From positions 3,410,001-3,474,000 of the forward strand of contig NZ_SMFZ01000002.1 in NCBI RefSeq assembly GCF_004339565.1: a stretch of DNA of 64,000 bases, read 5' to 3'. Below are positions 15,159-22,960 of this stretch, piece after piece. The notes under the pieces are model-generated. The model had not been told where the DNA came from. It was given only the letters and a program-made list of their open reading frames with translations, and did no database searches. The position numbers and the translations under genes are program-made. This stretch comes from Pseudonocardia endophytica. GTDB lineage: Bacteria; Actinomycetota; Actinomycetes; Mycobacteriales; Pseudonocardiaceae. Within the stretch, counting starts at the first letter, position 1; each line of letters opens with the position of its first letter.

Positions 15159-17559
15159 GCGCTGGACCCCGTCCCGGGTGGAGGACGCCGCGCTGGTCAG
15201 CGGCACCGGGCGGTTCCTCGACGACCTGGACCCGCTGCCCGGCACGCTCGTCGCGGCCGTCGTGCGGTCGACGCAGCCGCACGCCCGGCTCGTGTCCGTC
15301 GACCTCTCGCGTGCCCGGGCGCATCCCGGCGTGGCCGCCGTGATCGGGCCGGACGAGGTGCGCGAGGCGGTGCGGCCGTTCCCGCTGTCCACCGGCGCGG
15401 CGATGCCGTACCTGCCGTCCGGTGTGGACACGGTCCGGTTCGTCGGGGAGCCGATCGCGGTCGTCGTCGCGTCCGACCGGTACACGGCCGAGGACGCGGC
15501 GGAGCTCGTCGGCGTCGACTACGAGCCGCTGGGCGTGGTCACGAGTGTCCGTGCGGCGCTGGAGCCGGACGCGCCGCTCCTGCACGCGGACAACGGGTCC
15601 AACGTCGCGACCGACCGGACGTTCTCGTTCGGACCGGTGGAGCAGGCGTTCGAGGACGCCGCGCACGTCGTGGAGGGGGAGTACGACTTCCCCCGCTACT
15701 CGTCGGTGCCGATGGAGTGCTACTCGGTGATCGCGCACTGGACGCAGGATGCGGACGGGCCCGCCGTCGAGACGTGGGCGAACTTCCACGGCCCGTTCAC
15801 GATGGTGCCGGTGATGGCCGGCGCGCTGGGTCTCCCGACGTCGAGCGTGCGGCTGCACGTGCCGGCCGACATCGGCGGCAGCTTCGGGATCAAGGCGGGC
15901 ATCTACCCGTACGTCGTGCTGATGGCGGTGGCCTCCCGGCACTCCGGGACGCCGGTGCGCTGGACCGAGGACCGTGTCGAGCACCTGCTGGCCAGCTCGA
16001 CGGGCGCGGACCGTGTGATGCGCTGCGCCGCCGCCGTCGACGACTCCGGAACGGTCACCGCACTGCGGATGGACCTGGTGGACAACGTCGGTGCCTACAT
16101 GCGCCCGCCGGAACCGTCCACGTTGTACCGCTGCTTCGGCAACATCACGGGCCCGTACCGGATCGGGGCCGTCGGGATCCGGGCGCGTGCCGTCGTCACG
16201 AACCAGATGCCGACCGGTCTGAACCGCGGCTTCGGCGGCCAGCAGCTCTACTTCGGGCTGGAACGGCTGATGGACGCCGTCGCCGACGCCACCGGCCTGG
16301 ACGCCGTGGAGGTCCGGCGGCGCAACCTGGTCGACCGCTTCCCGTACGAGACGCCGACCGGCGGTGTCTACGACTCCGGGGACTACGCGGCCGCCGTCGA
16401 ACTGGCGGTGAAGAACGCCGAGCTGGACTCGCTGCGCGCCACCCGGGCGTCCGTCCGCGCCGAGGGCGGCTACTACGGGATCGGGGTCGCGCTGGTCACC
16501 GACCCGTCCGGCACGAACATCGGCTACGTCGGGCTCGCGACGCCGGCGTCCGAGCGCAAGCCGGGCCGCGACAAGTCCGGGAGCACCGAGCACGTGCGGA
16601 TGTCGGTGGACCTGCAGGGCCGGGTCACCGTGATGCTCGGGTCGGTGCCGCAGGGGCAGGGGCACGCCACCGTCGCCCGGCAGGTCGCGGCGGACCGGCT
16701 CGGGCTGCCGGTCGAGCAGGTGCGCGTCGTGATCGACATGGACACGGCGACGACGCCGTGGACCGTCACGTCCGGCAGCTACTCGTCGCGGTTCGCGCCG
16801 CTGGTGACGAGCGCCGTCGTCGAGGCCGCCGACCGGATCGGGGCGACGGTGCGTGCAGCGGCGTCGGTGCTGCTGGAGGTTCCCGCGGACGGTCTGGTGC
16901 TGGTCGACGGCACGGTCCGCGCCCCGTCCGGCGAGTCGGTGCTGTTCCGGCACGCGGCCGGCGTCGTGCACTGGGATCCGGGCGCGCTGCCGGACGGCAC
17001 GTCGGCCCGGCTCTACGAGGAGGCCGCGTTCACGCCCCGCGAGGTCCGCGCCGCGACCCGGGACGACCGGATCAACTCCTCGCTCTGCTACGGGTTCGTC
17101 GCCGAGATCGTCGCGGTCCGGATCGACCCGGACACGCTCGAGATCGCGATCGACCGCGTCTCGTCCGTGCACGACGCCGGCACCGTGCTGAACCAGCAGC
17201 TGCTCGACGGCCAGGTGTACGGCGCGCTGACCCAGGCCCTGGGCGGTGCGATGTACGAGGAGTTCACCTACGCGACGTCCGGGCAGCCGACGTCGGCGAC
17301 GTTCCTGGACTACCTGTGCCCGACGAGCGCGGAGGCCGGCTACGAGCTGCGCACCGACCACGTCGTGTCCCCGTCACCGCTGACGCCGCTGGGCGCCAAG
17401 GGGTCCGGCGAGGGCTCGTCGATGAGCTTCCCGGCGGCGTTCGCGAACGCCGTCGCCGACGCGCTCGCCCCGCACGGCGTCGCGATCACCCGCCTCCCGT
17501 TGCACGGCGAGGTCCTGCACCAGCTGCTGTCCGATCACGAGGAGAAGCAATGGCACTGA
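15151..17559 (+). CDS. Molybdenum hydroxylase large subunit (xanthine/CO dehydrogenase family)
   Basis: An 802-residue molybdopterin-cytosine-dinucleotide subunit. It begins with the a/b hammerhead domain (VEDAALVSGTGRFLDDL), then shows DIGGSFGIKAG, GLNRGFGGQQLYFG and MLGSVPQGQGHATVARQVAAD, and ends with the active-site Glu in PLGAKGSGEG. The CO dehydrogenase signature AYRCSFR is absent, so it is not a true CO dehydrogenase. Clustering with a CoA ligase and a crotonase suggests that it hydroxylates a heteroaromatic CoA ester, as HmfA does with 2-furoyl-CoA. GTG 15151 is chosen; GTG 15142 is possible. It overlaps the next gene by 10 bases. Its FAD and Fe-S partners are encoded at 18360 and 19585. 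Confidence 0.87.
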   Translation: MAERWTPSRVEDAALVSGTGRFLDDLDPLPGTLVAAVVRSTQPHARLVSVDLSRARAHPGVAAVIGPDEVREAVRPFPLSTGAAMPYLPSGVDTVRFVGEPIAVVVASDRYTAEDAAELVGVDYEPLGVVTSVRAALEPDAPLLHADNGSNVATDRTFSFGPVEQAFEDAAHVVEGEYDFPRYSSVPMECYSVIAHWTQDADGPAVETWANFHGPFTMVPVMAGALGLPTSSVRLHVPADIGGSFGIKAGIYPYVVLMAVASRHSGTPVRWTEDRVEHLLASSTGADRVMRCAAAVDDSGTVTALRMDLVDNVGAYMRPPEPSTLYRCFGNITGPYRIGAVGIRARAVVTNQMPTGLNRGFGGQQLYFGLERLMDAVADATGLDAVEVRRRNLVDRFPYETPTGGVYDSGDYAAAVELAVKNAELDSLRATRASVRAEGGYYGIGVALVTDPSGTNIGYVGLATPASERKPGRDKSGSTEHVRMSVDLQGRVTVMLGSVPQGQGHATVARQVAADRLGLPVEQVRVVIDMDTATTPWTVTSGSYSSRFAPLVTSAVVEAADRIGATVRAAASVLLEVPADGLVLVDGTVRAPSGESVLFRHAAGVVHWDPGALPDGTSARLYEEAAFTPREVRAATRDDRINSSLCYGFVAEIVAVRIDPDTLEIAIDRVSSVHDAGTVLNQQLLDGQVYGALTQALGGAMYEEFTYATSGQPTSATFLDYLCPTSAEAGYELRTDHVVSPSPLTPLGAKGSGEGSSMSFPAAFANAVADALAPHGVAITRLPLHGEVLHQLLSDHEEKQWH

Positions 17560-18323
17560 CCGGCGGCGACGTCCTGCTCGACGTCGACGGCCCCGTGGCG
17601 TACCTGACGCTGTCCCACGGGAAGTACACCGTGGTGACCTGGGACATGCGCCAGAAGGTCGCCGACCGGTTCGCCGAGATCGACGCCGACGCGGCGGTCC
17701 GGGTAGTCGTGGTCCGTTCCGACGGCGAGCACTTCACCTCGGGCGGGGACATCGCCGGGTTCATGGAGGTCGACCCGATCGACTTCACCGACCTGGGGCA
17801 CAACGTGACCGCGCCGGCCCGCAGCCCGAAGCCGGTGATCGCCGCGATCGACGGCTACTGCTTCGGTGTCGGTTGCGAGATGGTGCTGTCCTGCGACGTC
17901 CGCCTCGGCACGCCGCGCACGCAGCTCGCGCTGCCGGAGATGAACCTCGGCATGATCCCCGGATCCGGTGGCACGCAACGGCTGTCCCGCCTGATCGGCC
18001 TGTCCCGGGCGAAGTACCACATCATGACGGCCACCCGGATCAACGCCCAGCAGGCGCTGGACTGGGGGGTGCTGTCGTCGCTGTACGACGACCGGCCCTC
18101 GTTGGACAAGGCCACGGACGAGCTCGCGCACAGGATGGCCGGGTTCTCGCCGGCGGCGCAGCGCACCGCGAAGGAGGTGCTGGACAAGGGCATCGACGGC
18201 CCGCTCCACACCGGTATCGACCTGGAGCGGAAGGCCTACGCGATGCTGCGGTCCACACACGACTTCGCCGAGGGCGTCGCGGCGTTCACCGAGAAGCGCC
18301 CGGCGGAGTTCACGGGGCGGTGA
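17550..18323 (+). CDS. Crotonase-family enoyl-CoA hydratase/hydrolase
   Basis: A 257-residue crotonase. The oxyanion-hole segments are SDGEHFTSGGDIAGF and DGYCFGVGC, and both acid/base glutamates of classical hydratases are present (GCEMVLSCDV and LPEMNLGMIPGSGGTQRL). The gene lies inside the ligase/hydroxylase operon and splits the large-subunit gene from the FAD-subunit gene. In the 2-furoate pathway the final 2-oxoglutaroyl-CoA hydrolase (HmfE) is, to my knowledge, a member of this family, so that role is proposed; ordinary hydration of a ring-opened CoA ester is the alternative. The ATG overlaps the large-subunit stop by 10 bases. Confidence 0.82.
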   Translation: MALTGGDVLLDVDGPVAYLTLSHGKYTVVTWDMRQKVADRFAEIDADAAVRVVVVRSDGEHFTSGGDIAGFMEVDPIDFTDLGHNVTAPARSPKPVIAAIDGYCFGVGCEMVLSCDVRLGTPRTQLALPEMNLGMIPGSGGTQRLSRLIGLSRAKYHIMTATRINAQQALDWGVLSSLYDDRPSLDKATDELAHRMAGFSPAAQRTAKEVLDKGIDGPLHTGIDLERKAYAMLRSTHDFAEGVAAFTEKRPAEFTGR

Positions 18324-18359
18324 GCGGAGCTTGCGGAGCGAGCAGAGAGCACTGACGAC

Positions 18360-19379
18360 GTGAAACCGGCCCCGTTCGCCTACGTCCGCCCCGGCTCGCT
18401 CGACGACGTCCTGTCCGAGCTGACCGGCGGCGACGCCAAGGTGCTCGCGGGTGGACAGTCGCTCGCACCGGTTCTCGCCATGCGCCTCGGGCGCCCGTCG
18501 ACGCTGGTGGACATCACGGCCGTCGCGGAGCTGGGGGAGCTCGCCCGGGGCGACGGGGCCTCGGACGGGCCGGGCGTCCTCCGCATCGGCGCGGCCGTGC
18601 GGCAGCGCGCCGTCGAACGGTCCCCGCTGTCCGGCGCGGTGCCGCTCCTGGGGCGGGCGCTGCCGTTCGTCGGGCACCGGGAGCTGCGCAGCCGCGGCAC
18701 GGTGTGCGGCAGCCTCGCGCACGCCGACCCGGCCGCCGAGCTGCCCGCCGTCGTGGCCTGCCTCGGCGCTTCGGTGGAGGTGGCCGGTCCGCGCGGTCGG
18801 CGCCGGGTCCGGGGCGACGGGTTCGCGTCCGGCGCGATGACGACGGCCGCCGGTCCGGACGAGGTCGTCACGGCCGTCGAACTGCCGGTGGCCCGCCCCG
18901 GTGAGGGCTTCGGGTTCGCCGAGATCGCCCGTCGGCACGGGGACTTCGCTCTGGCCGGGGTCGTGACGGTGGTCCGGGTCGACCGGGACGGCTCGCTCGC
19001 GTCCGCCGTGCTCACCGGATTCGGCATCTCCGACCGCCCGGTCACCGAGGACGTGACGGAGCTGGTGCGCGCCGAGCTGACGGCCACCGACGGATCGGAC
19101 GGTCCGTCGCGGGACGGATCGGTCGCCGCCGCTCGCATCGGGGGAACGGCACCGTCGACCCGGGCCGTTGCCGCCGGTGCACCCGGCGACGACCTCGCGC
19201 GGCGTCCGGCCGTCGACGACCTCGCGCAGCGGCTCCGCCCGGCGACGACCGAACTGGCCGCCCGGGTCGTCGACACCGGCGGGGACGCGCACGGCTCGAC
19301 CGGCTACCGCCGCCGCCTGTTCTCGGTGCTGGCCGCCCGCGAACTGGCCGCCGCGCACACCCGAGCGGTGGTGGCATGA
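18360..19379 (+). CDS. Molybdenum hydroxylase FAD-binding medium subunit
   Basis: A 339-residue FAD subunit of the xanthine/CO dehydrogenase family. The two FAD-binding motifs are AGGQSLAPVLAMRL near residue 31 and GTVCGSLAHADPAAELP near 117; the CO dehydrogenase flavoprotein C-terminal domain follows. An Asp/Ser/Gly-rich stretch (residues about 240-285) is longer than usual. It takes electrons from the [2Fe-2S] subunit and passes them to an acceptor. GTG 18360 is used, 36 bases after the crotonase stop. The stop overlaps an ATG (ATGA) that opens a 70-codon frame rather than the Fe-S gene itself (see 19422-19490). Confidence 0.87.
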   Translation: MKPAPFAYVRPGSLDDVLSELTGGDAKVLAGGQSLAPVLAMRLGRPSTLVDITAVAELGELARGDGASDGPGVLRIGAAVRQRAVERSPLSGAVPLLGRALPFVGHRELRSRGTVCGSLAHADPAAELPAVVACLGASVEVAGPRGRRRVRGDGFASGAMTTAAGPDEVVTAVELPVARPGEGFGFAEIARRHGDFALAGVVTVVRVDRDGSLASAVLTGFGISDRPVTEDVTELVRAELTATDGSDGPSRDGSVAAARIGGTAPSTRAVAAGAPGDDLARRPAVDDLAQRLRPATTELAARVVDTGGDAHGSTGYRRRLFSVLAARELAAAHTRAVVA

Positions 19380-19421
19380 CCGGCACGAACAGGCGTCGGA
19401 ACCCCGCCGCACCCGGAGCGG

Positions 19422-19490
19422 CCCCGTCGAGATCGCACCGGTGGTGGTGCGAGACGCGGGACCACAGCCATGGGTGCGATCTCGACGGGG
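19422..19490. repeat. Long perfect inverted repeat between hydroxylase subunit genes
   Basis: Arms 19422-19439 (beginning CCCCGTCGAGATC) and 19473-19490 are an 18-bp perfect inverted repeat around a 33-base loop in which GTGGT and ACCAC can pair again. It lies in the 205-base gap between the FAD and Fe-S subunit genes of an otherwise overlapping operon. A 70-codon frame (19376-19588) spans the gap and touches both neighbours with ATGA overlaps, but its product looks like nothing known. An inserted palindromic element, a processing or attenuation structure, and a real small gene are all possible. Confidence 0.75.
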
Positions 19491-19584
19491 ATCGGTCGAC
19501 ACCCGGCCGGGCGGCTGCCACATCGCGGGGCTGCTCGGTCGCCCGGCCCGGACCGCACGGGCGAACGCCGTCCCGGGAGGCCGG

Positions 19585-20817
19585 ATGACCACCACCGAAG
19601 GCCGGACCTCCCGGCCCGTCGCGAAGATCGCGGCCGACGAGCTCGCCGACGTGACGCTGACCGTCAACGGCACCGAGGCGACGGTGTCCGTGCCGCCGCG
19701 CATGCACCTCGCGGACGTGCTGCGCGAGCGGCTCGGCCTGACCGGCACGCACCTGGGGTGCGAGCACGGGGTGTGCGGCATGTGCACGGTGCTCGTCGAC
19801 GGCGACGCGGCCCGGGCGTGCCTGCTGTTCGCCGTGCAGTGCGACGGCGCCGACGTCGTCACCGTCGAAGGACTCGGCTCCGCCGACGACCAGCACCCGC
19901 TGCAGCGGGCGTTCTCCCACCACCACGGCCTGCAGTGCGGGTTCTGCACGCCCGGGATGCTGATGTCCGGCTACGACCTGCTCACCCACGACCCCGCCGT
20001 CGACGCCGACGACCTGCCGGAGCAGATGTCCGGCGTGCTCTGCCGGTGCACCGGGTACCGCGGGATCCTCGCCGCCGTCTCGGATGTCGCCGGCGAGTAC
20101 CCGGACGGGGTGCCGGCTCCGCGCAACTGCGGTCCGCGCACGCTGGTCGGCCGGTCGGGTTCTCCGCGCGCCGGTGCCGCGCCGTCCGGCGAACCCGCGC
20201 CGGGCCCTGCGGTCCCGGACGAGGTGCGGATGCCGACGGGCGAGCCGTCCGCCACCGTCGCCGTCCGCAGCGCCCTCGCTTCCGGCGTCGACGACGTGTG
20301 GCGCGTGCTCGACGACATCGGGCTCCTGGTGCGCTGCCTGCCCGGCGCGGAGCTCGTCGAGTCGCTGGACGAGTGGCGGCACCGGGGAAGGGCGACGGTC
20401 GCGCTCGGTCCGGTGAAGCTGCGGTTCGACGGGCTCGCCCAGATCGTCGAGCGGGACCCGGACGCGCGCACTCTCCGGGTACTGGCCCAGGGGGCCGACG
20501 CGGGTGGGAGCGCCACCCGGGCGGTGATCGCCCTGCGGGTCGAGCCCGTCGGCGACGGCGGCAGCACGCTCGTCGCGGACGCGGATCTCTACCTCTCCGG
20601 CCGGATCGCCCAGTTCGGACGCGCCCTGGCCGGTGACGTCAGCCGCCGCCTGTTCGCCGACTTCGGCCGCTCGGTCGACGAGGCCGCCCGTACCGGCAGC
20701 GCCCCCGCCGCCGCGTCCGGCGGCCAGCTCCGCGTGGCGCTCGGTGCGACGGCCGACGCACTCCGGGCCATGGCCCGACGCGTTCGCGCCCGCCTACTGA
20801 GCTGCCGGACCCGCTGA
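19585..20817 (+). CDS. Fused [2Fe-2S] small subunit and CoxG-like SRPBCC protein
   Basis: A 410-residue two-domain protein. Residues about 20-175 are the molybdenum-hydroxylase Fe-S subunit: GCEHGVCGMCTVLVDG with a preceding and following Cys (plant-type [2Fe-2S]), then CGFCTPGM and CRCTGYRGI for the second cluster. After a Pro/Gly/Ala linker (about 180-215), residues 220-375 form a CoxG-type SRPBCC domain (VDDVWRVLDDIGLLVRCLPGAE, then GPVKLRFDG) with a basic C-terminal helix like the membrane anchor of CoxG. CoxG is normally separate and recruits the enzyme to the membrane. The ATG has GGGAGG 4 bases upstream. The fusion suggests that this hydroxylase is membrane-attached. Confidence 0.87.
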   Translation: MTTTEGRTSRPVAKIAADELADVTLTVNGTEATVSVPPRMHLADVLRERLGLTGTHLGCEHGVCGMCTVLVDGDAARACLLFAVQCDGADVVTVEGLGSADDQHPLQRAFSHHHGLQCGFCTPGMLMSGYDLLTHDPAVDADDLPEQMSGVLCRCTGYRGILAAVSDVAGEYPDGVPAPRNCGPRTLVGRSGSPRAGAAPSGEPAPGPAVPDEVRMPTGEPSATVAVRSALASGVDDVWRVLDDIGLLVRCLPGAELVESLDEWRHRGRATVALGPVKLRFDGLAQIVERDPDARTLRVLAQGADAGGSATRAVIALRVEPVGDGGSTLVADADLYLSGRIAQFGRALAGDVSRRLFADFGRSVDEAARTGSAPAAASGGQLRVALGATADALRAMARRVRARLLSCRTR

Positions 20818-20819
20818 TC

Positions 20820-20837
20820 ATCAGGGCCCTTCCTGAT
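20820..20837 (+). terminator. Small hairpin after the hydroxylase operon
   Basis: ATCAGG (20820-20825) and CCTGAT (20832-20837) pair around GCCCTT, 2 bases past the stop of the Fe-S/CoxG gene. The stem is short and not followed by a U-tract, so it is a weak terminator candidate. Confidence 0.35.
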
Positions 20838-20913
20838 CGACGGCCGGGGTGCCCCGCCCGGGCCACGACCGCAACCTGGCTCCGCGTGCCAGGCCACGAC
20901 CGGTCCGACCTGG

Positions 20914-21431
20914 TGATCGGCAGAACCGGTCAGACCGCGCCACTGGTGGCGCGTCTGTGCCGGTTCCGCTGATCACGGGTGGCCGGTGGTGTGGTGGCGC
21001 CCGGAGTGTTCGCCGCGGTCGGGCAGACCGCGCCATGCGTGTCGCCTACCCGCCACATGTGCTGATCATGGCAGCGCCCAGTGGAGGCGCCCGCATGATC
21101 GGCAGAACCGGTCAGGCTGCGCCACTGGTGGCGCGTCTGTGCCAGTTCCGCTGATCACGGCCGCTCCGGCGGTGGCAAGGCCCGGCGTGATCGGCGGGAT
21201 CGGTCAGGCCGCGCCACTGGTGGCGTGTTCGTGCCGGTTCCGCTGATCATGGTGCAGCGGCGTGGTGGCGACCAGCATGATCGGCGGGATCGGCTGGGTC
21301 GCGCCACGGGTGGCATGTTCGTGCCGGTTCCGCCGATCACGGTCGGCCCGGCGGGGGCGCGGCCCTGCGTGATCGGCGGGATCGGTCGGATCCCGCCACC
21401 GGTGGCGTGTTCGTGCCAGTTCCGCCGATCA
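20914..21431. repeat. Array of six 62-bp palindromic repeats
   Basis: Units at 20914-20975, 21007-21068 (degenerate), 21096-21157, 21188-21249, 21278-21339 and 21370-21431 are each 62 bp, separated by 31, 27, 30, 28 and 30 bp (period about 91 bp). Good units begin TGATCGGC, end GATCA and are almost fully self-complementary: in unit 1 TGATC/GATCA, GAACCGG/CCGGTTC, CAGA/TCTG and GCGCCAC/GTGGCGC pair in turn, leaving a TG loop. The spacers are GC-rich and loosely alike (several contain GGTGG), not unique. The 890-base stretch 20818-21707 holds no believable gene; apart from this array it has only the small hairpin at 20820 and an inverted repeat at 21470-21558. Confidence 0.88.
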
Positions 21432-21469
21432 TGGTCGGCCGCTGATCATGCGGGTCGGTGGGAGGCCAC

Positions 21470-21558
21470 GTGCTCTGCTCACACCGGCGCAGCACCGGTC
21501 GGAGCAGTGGCTCGCCCGGACGGTGGCCGAGCCCGTCGCGTGGAGGTGAGCAGAGCAC
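21470..21558. repeat. 13-bp inverted repeat upstream of the acyl-CoA dehydrogenase gene
   Basis: GTGCTCTGCTCAC (21470-21482) and GTGAGCAGAGCAC (21546-21558) are perfect complements 63 bases apart, beside the palindromic array and 150 bases before the dehydrogenase ATG. It differs in sequence from the array units. Its function is unknown; it could be the ends of a small lost element. Confidence 0.5.
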
Positions 21559-21707
21559 CGCGTGCGGACGGCGTGAGGCACGGGTCACGAGGCCCGGCCT
21601 GCGCGAGGCCCTGACCTGCGGGATCCCGCCGAGGCGTGCACGACGAGAGCCTGGTCCGCCGGGGAGGTCGGCGCGCCACGGCGGCGGGGACCGTCGATAC
21701 TGCCGGC

Positions 21708-22925
21708 ATGAGCGACTCCGATGCCGTCGAGTTCCTCGAGCCGCCGATCCCGGTCGTGCCGTCCCCGTTCCACACCGCGGAGCGGGAGGCGTTGCAGAAG
21801 CAGGCCCGCGAGTTCGCGATGGGCAGGGTCCTGCCGCTCGCCGGCGAGCTGGACCCGAAGAAGGGCGAGATCCCGCGCGAGCTGCTCGACGAGATGGGCG
21901 AGCTCGGCTACTTCGGCATCACCGTGCCGTCGGAGTACGGCGGGATGGGCCTCGGGGCGTTCGAGTACTGCATGGTCGCCGAGGAGCTGGCCCGTGCGTG
22001 GATGAGTGTCGGGTCGATCATCGCGCGGGCACAGGGCGCCGGCACCGGCGTCGCCGACGAGGACCGCAGGGCGGAGCTGCTGCGGCGCAGCGCCCGTGGT
22101 GAGTGGATCGGTGCGATCGCACTGTCCGAACCGGACGCCGGATCGGACCTGGCCGCCGTCGGGACGCGGGCCGAGCGCGACGGCGACGAGTTCGTCGTGA
22201 CCGGGCACAAGCGCTGGACCGGCAACGCCAAGGCCGCCGACTTCATCCAGGTGCTCGTCCGGACCGGCGACCCGGAGCCGGGGGAGCGGCGGAGCGCGGG
22301 CCTGGCCACGATCGTCGTCGAGAAGGAGCGCGACGCGTTCCCGCCCGGGATCACCGGCACCCCGATCGACAAGATCGGCTACCACGGGTTCGAGACCTGG
22401 GACCTCGAGTTCGACGGGCTCCGGGTCCCGGTGGCGAACCAGCTCTCGGCGGGTGGTGAGGGCTTCCAGTCCACGCAGGCCTGGCTGAACATCGCCCGCG
22501 TGCACACGGCCGCGCGGGCGGTCGGGCTGGCCCGCGCCGCCGTCGAGGACTGCATCGGGTACCTGCAACGCAGGCGGCAGTTCGAGCACCCGATCGGGGA
22601 CTTCCAGGCCGTCCGGTTCACGCTCGCCACGATGGCCGCCCGCGTCGAACAGGCCCGCAGCTTCTACCAGCACGTCGCGCACCGGATCGACCAGGGCGAG
22701 TCGTGCGAGCGGGAGGCGGCGATGGTCAAGCTCGTCGCCACCGAGATGGCCGCCGAGGTCACCGGCGACGGCATCCAGCTGCACGGCGGCAACGGCTACA
22801 CCACCGAGCACCAGGTGGAGCGGCACTGGCGCGACGCGCGCCTGACCACGATCTTCGAAGGCACCAGCGAGATCCAGCGCAAGATCGTCGCCGACCGCCT
22901 GCTGCCGCGGAGCCCGCTCGGCTAG
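21708..22925 (+). CDS. Acyl-CoA dehydrogenase
   Basis: A 405-residue flavin-dependent dehydrogenase that introduces an alpha-beta double bond into an acyl-CoA. The helical N-domain contains LGYFGITVPSEYGGMGLG; the mid-domain FAD segments are IGAIALSEPDAGSDLAAV and GHKRWTGNAKAADF. The C-domain has the catalytic Glu in TTIFEGTSEIQRKIVADRLL and HGGNGYTTEHQVERHWRDAR. Length is typical. ATG 21708 is the first good start after the repeat region. The chain-length preference cannot be read. An esterase gene follows after 35 bases, perhaps as a second operon gene. Confidence 0.9.
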   Translation: MSDSDAVEFLEPPIPVVPSPFHTAEREALQKQAREFAMGRVLPLAGELDPKKGEIPRELLDEMGELGYFGITVPSEYGGMGLGAFEYCMVAEELARAWMSVGSIIARAQGAGTGVADEDRRAELLRRSARGEWIGAIALSEPDAGSDLAAVGTRAERDGDEFVVTGHKRWTGNAKAADFIQVLVRTGDPEPGERRSAGLATIVVEKERDAFPPGITGTPIDKIGYHGFETWDLEFDGLRVPVANQLSAGGEGFQSTQAWLNIARVHTAARAVGLARAAVEDCIGYLQRRRQFEHPIGDFQAVRFTLATMAARVEQARSFYQHVAHRIDQGESCEREAAMVKLVATEMAAEVTGDGIQLHGGNGYTTEHQVERHWRDARLTTIFEGTSEIQRKIVADRLLPRSPLG

Positions 22926-22960
22926 TGCCGTGGCGCGGAACGGGACTAGCGTCCGACCCC

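Noticed and set aside
19376..19588. 70-residue protein between the hydroxylase genes
   Set aside because: Composition and the embedded perfect palindrome argue against a protein, though the ATGA overlaps keep it open; reported as a finding, not as a gene.
15151..20817. Aerobic CO dehydrogenase (CoxMSL)
   Set aside because: The large subunit lacks the AYRCSFR active-site loop, and the genes are mixed with a CoA ligase and a crotonase.
20914..21431. CRISPR array
   Set aside because: Repeats are 62 bp and palindromic over their whole length, spacers are GC-rich and resemble each other, and no cas gene is in the window.
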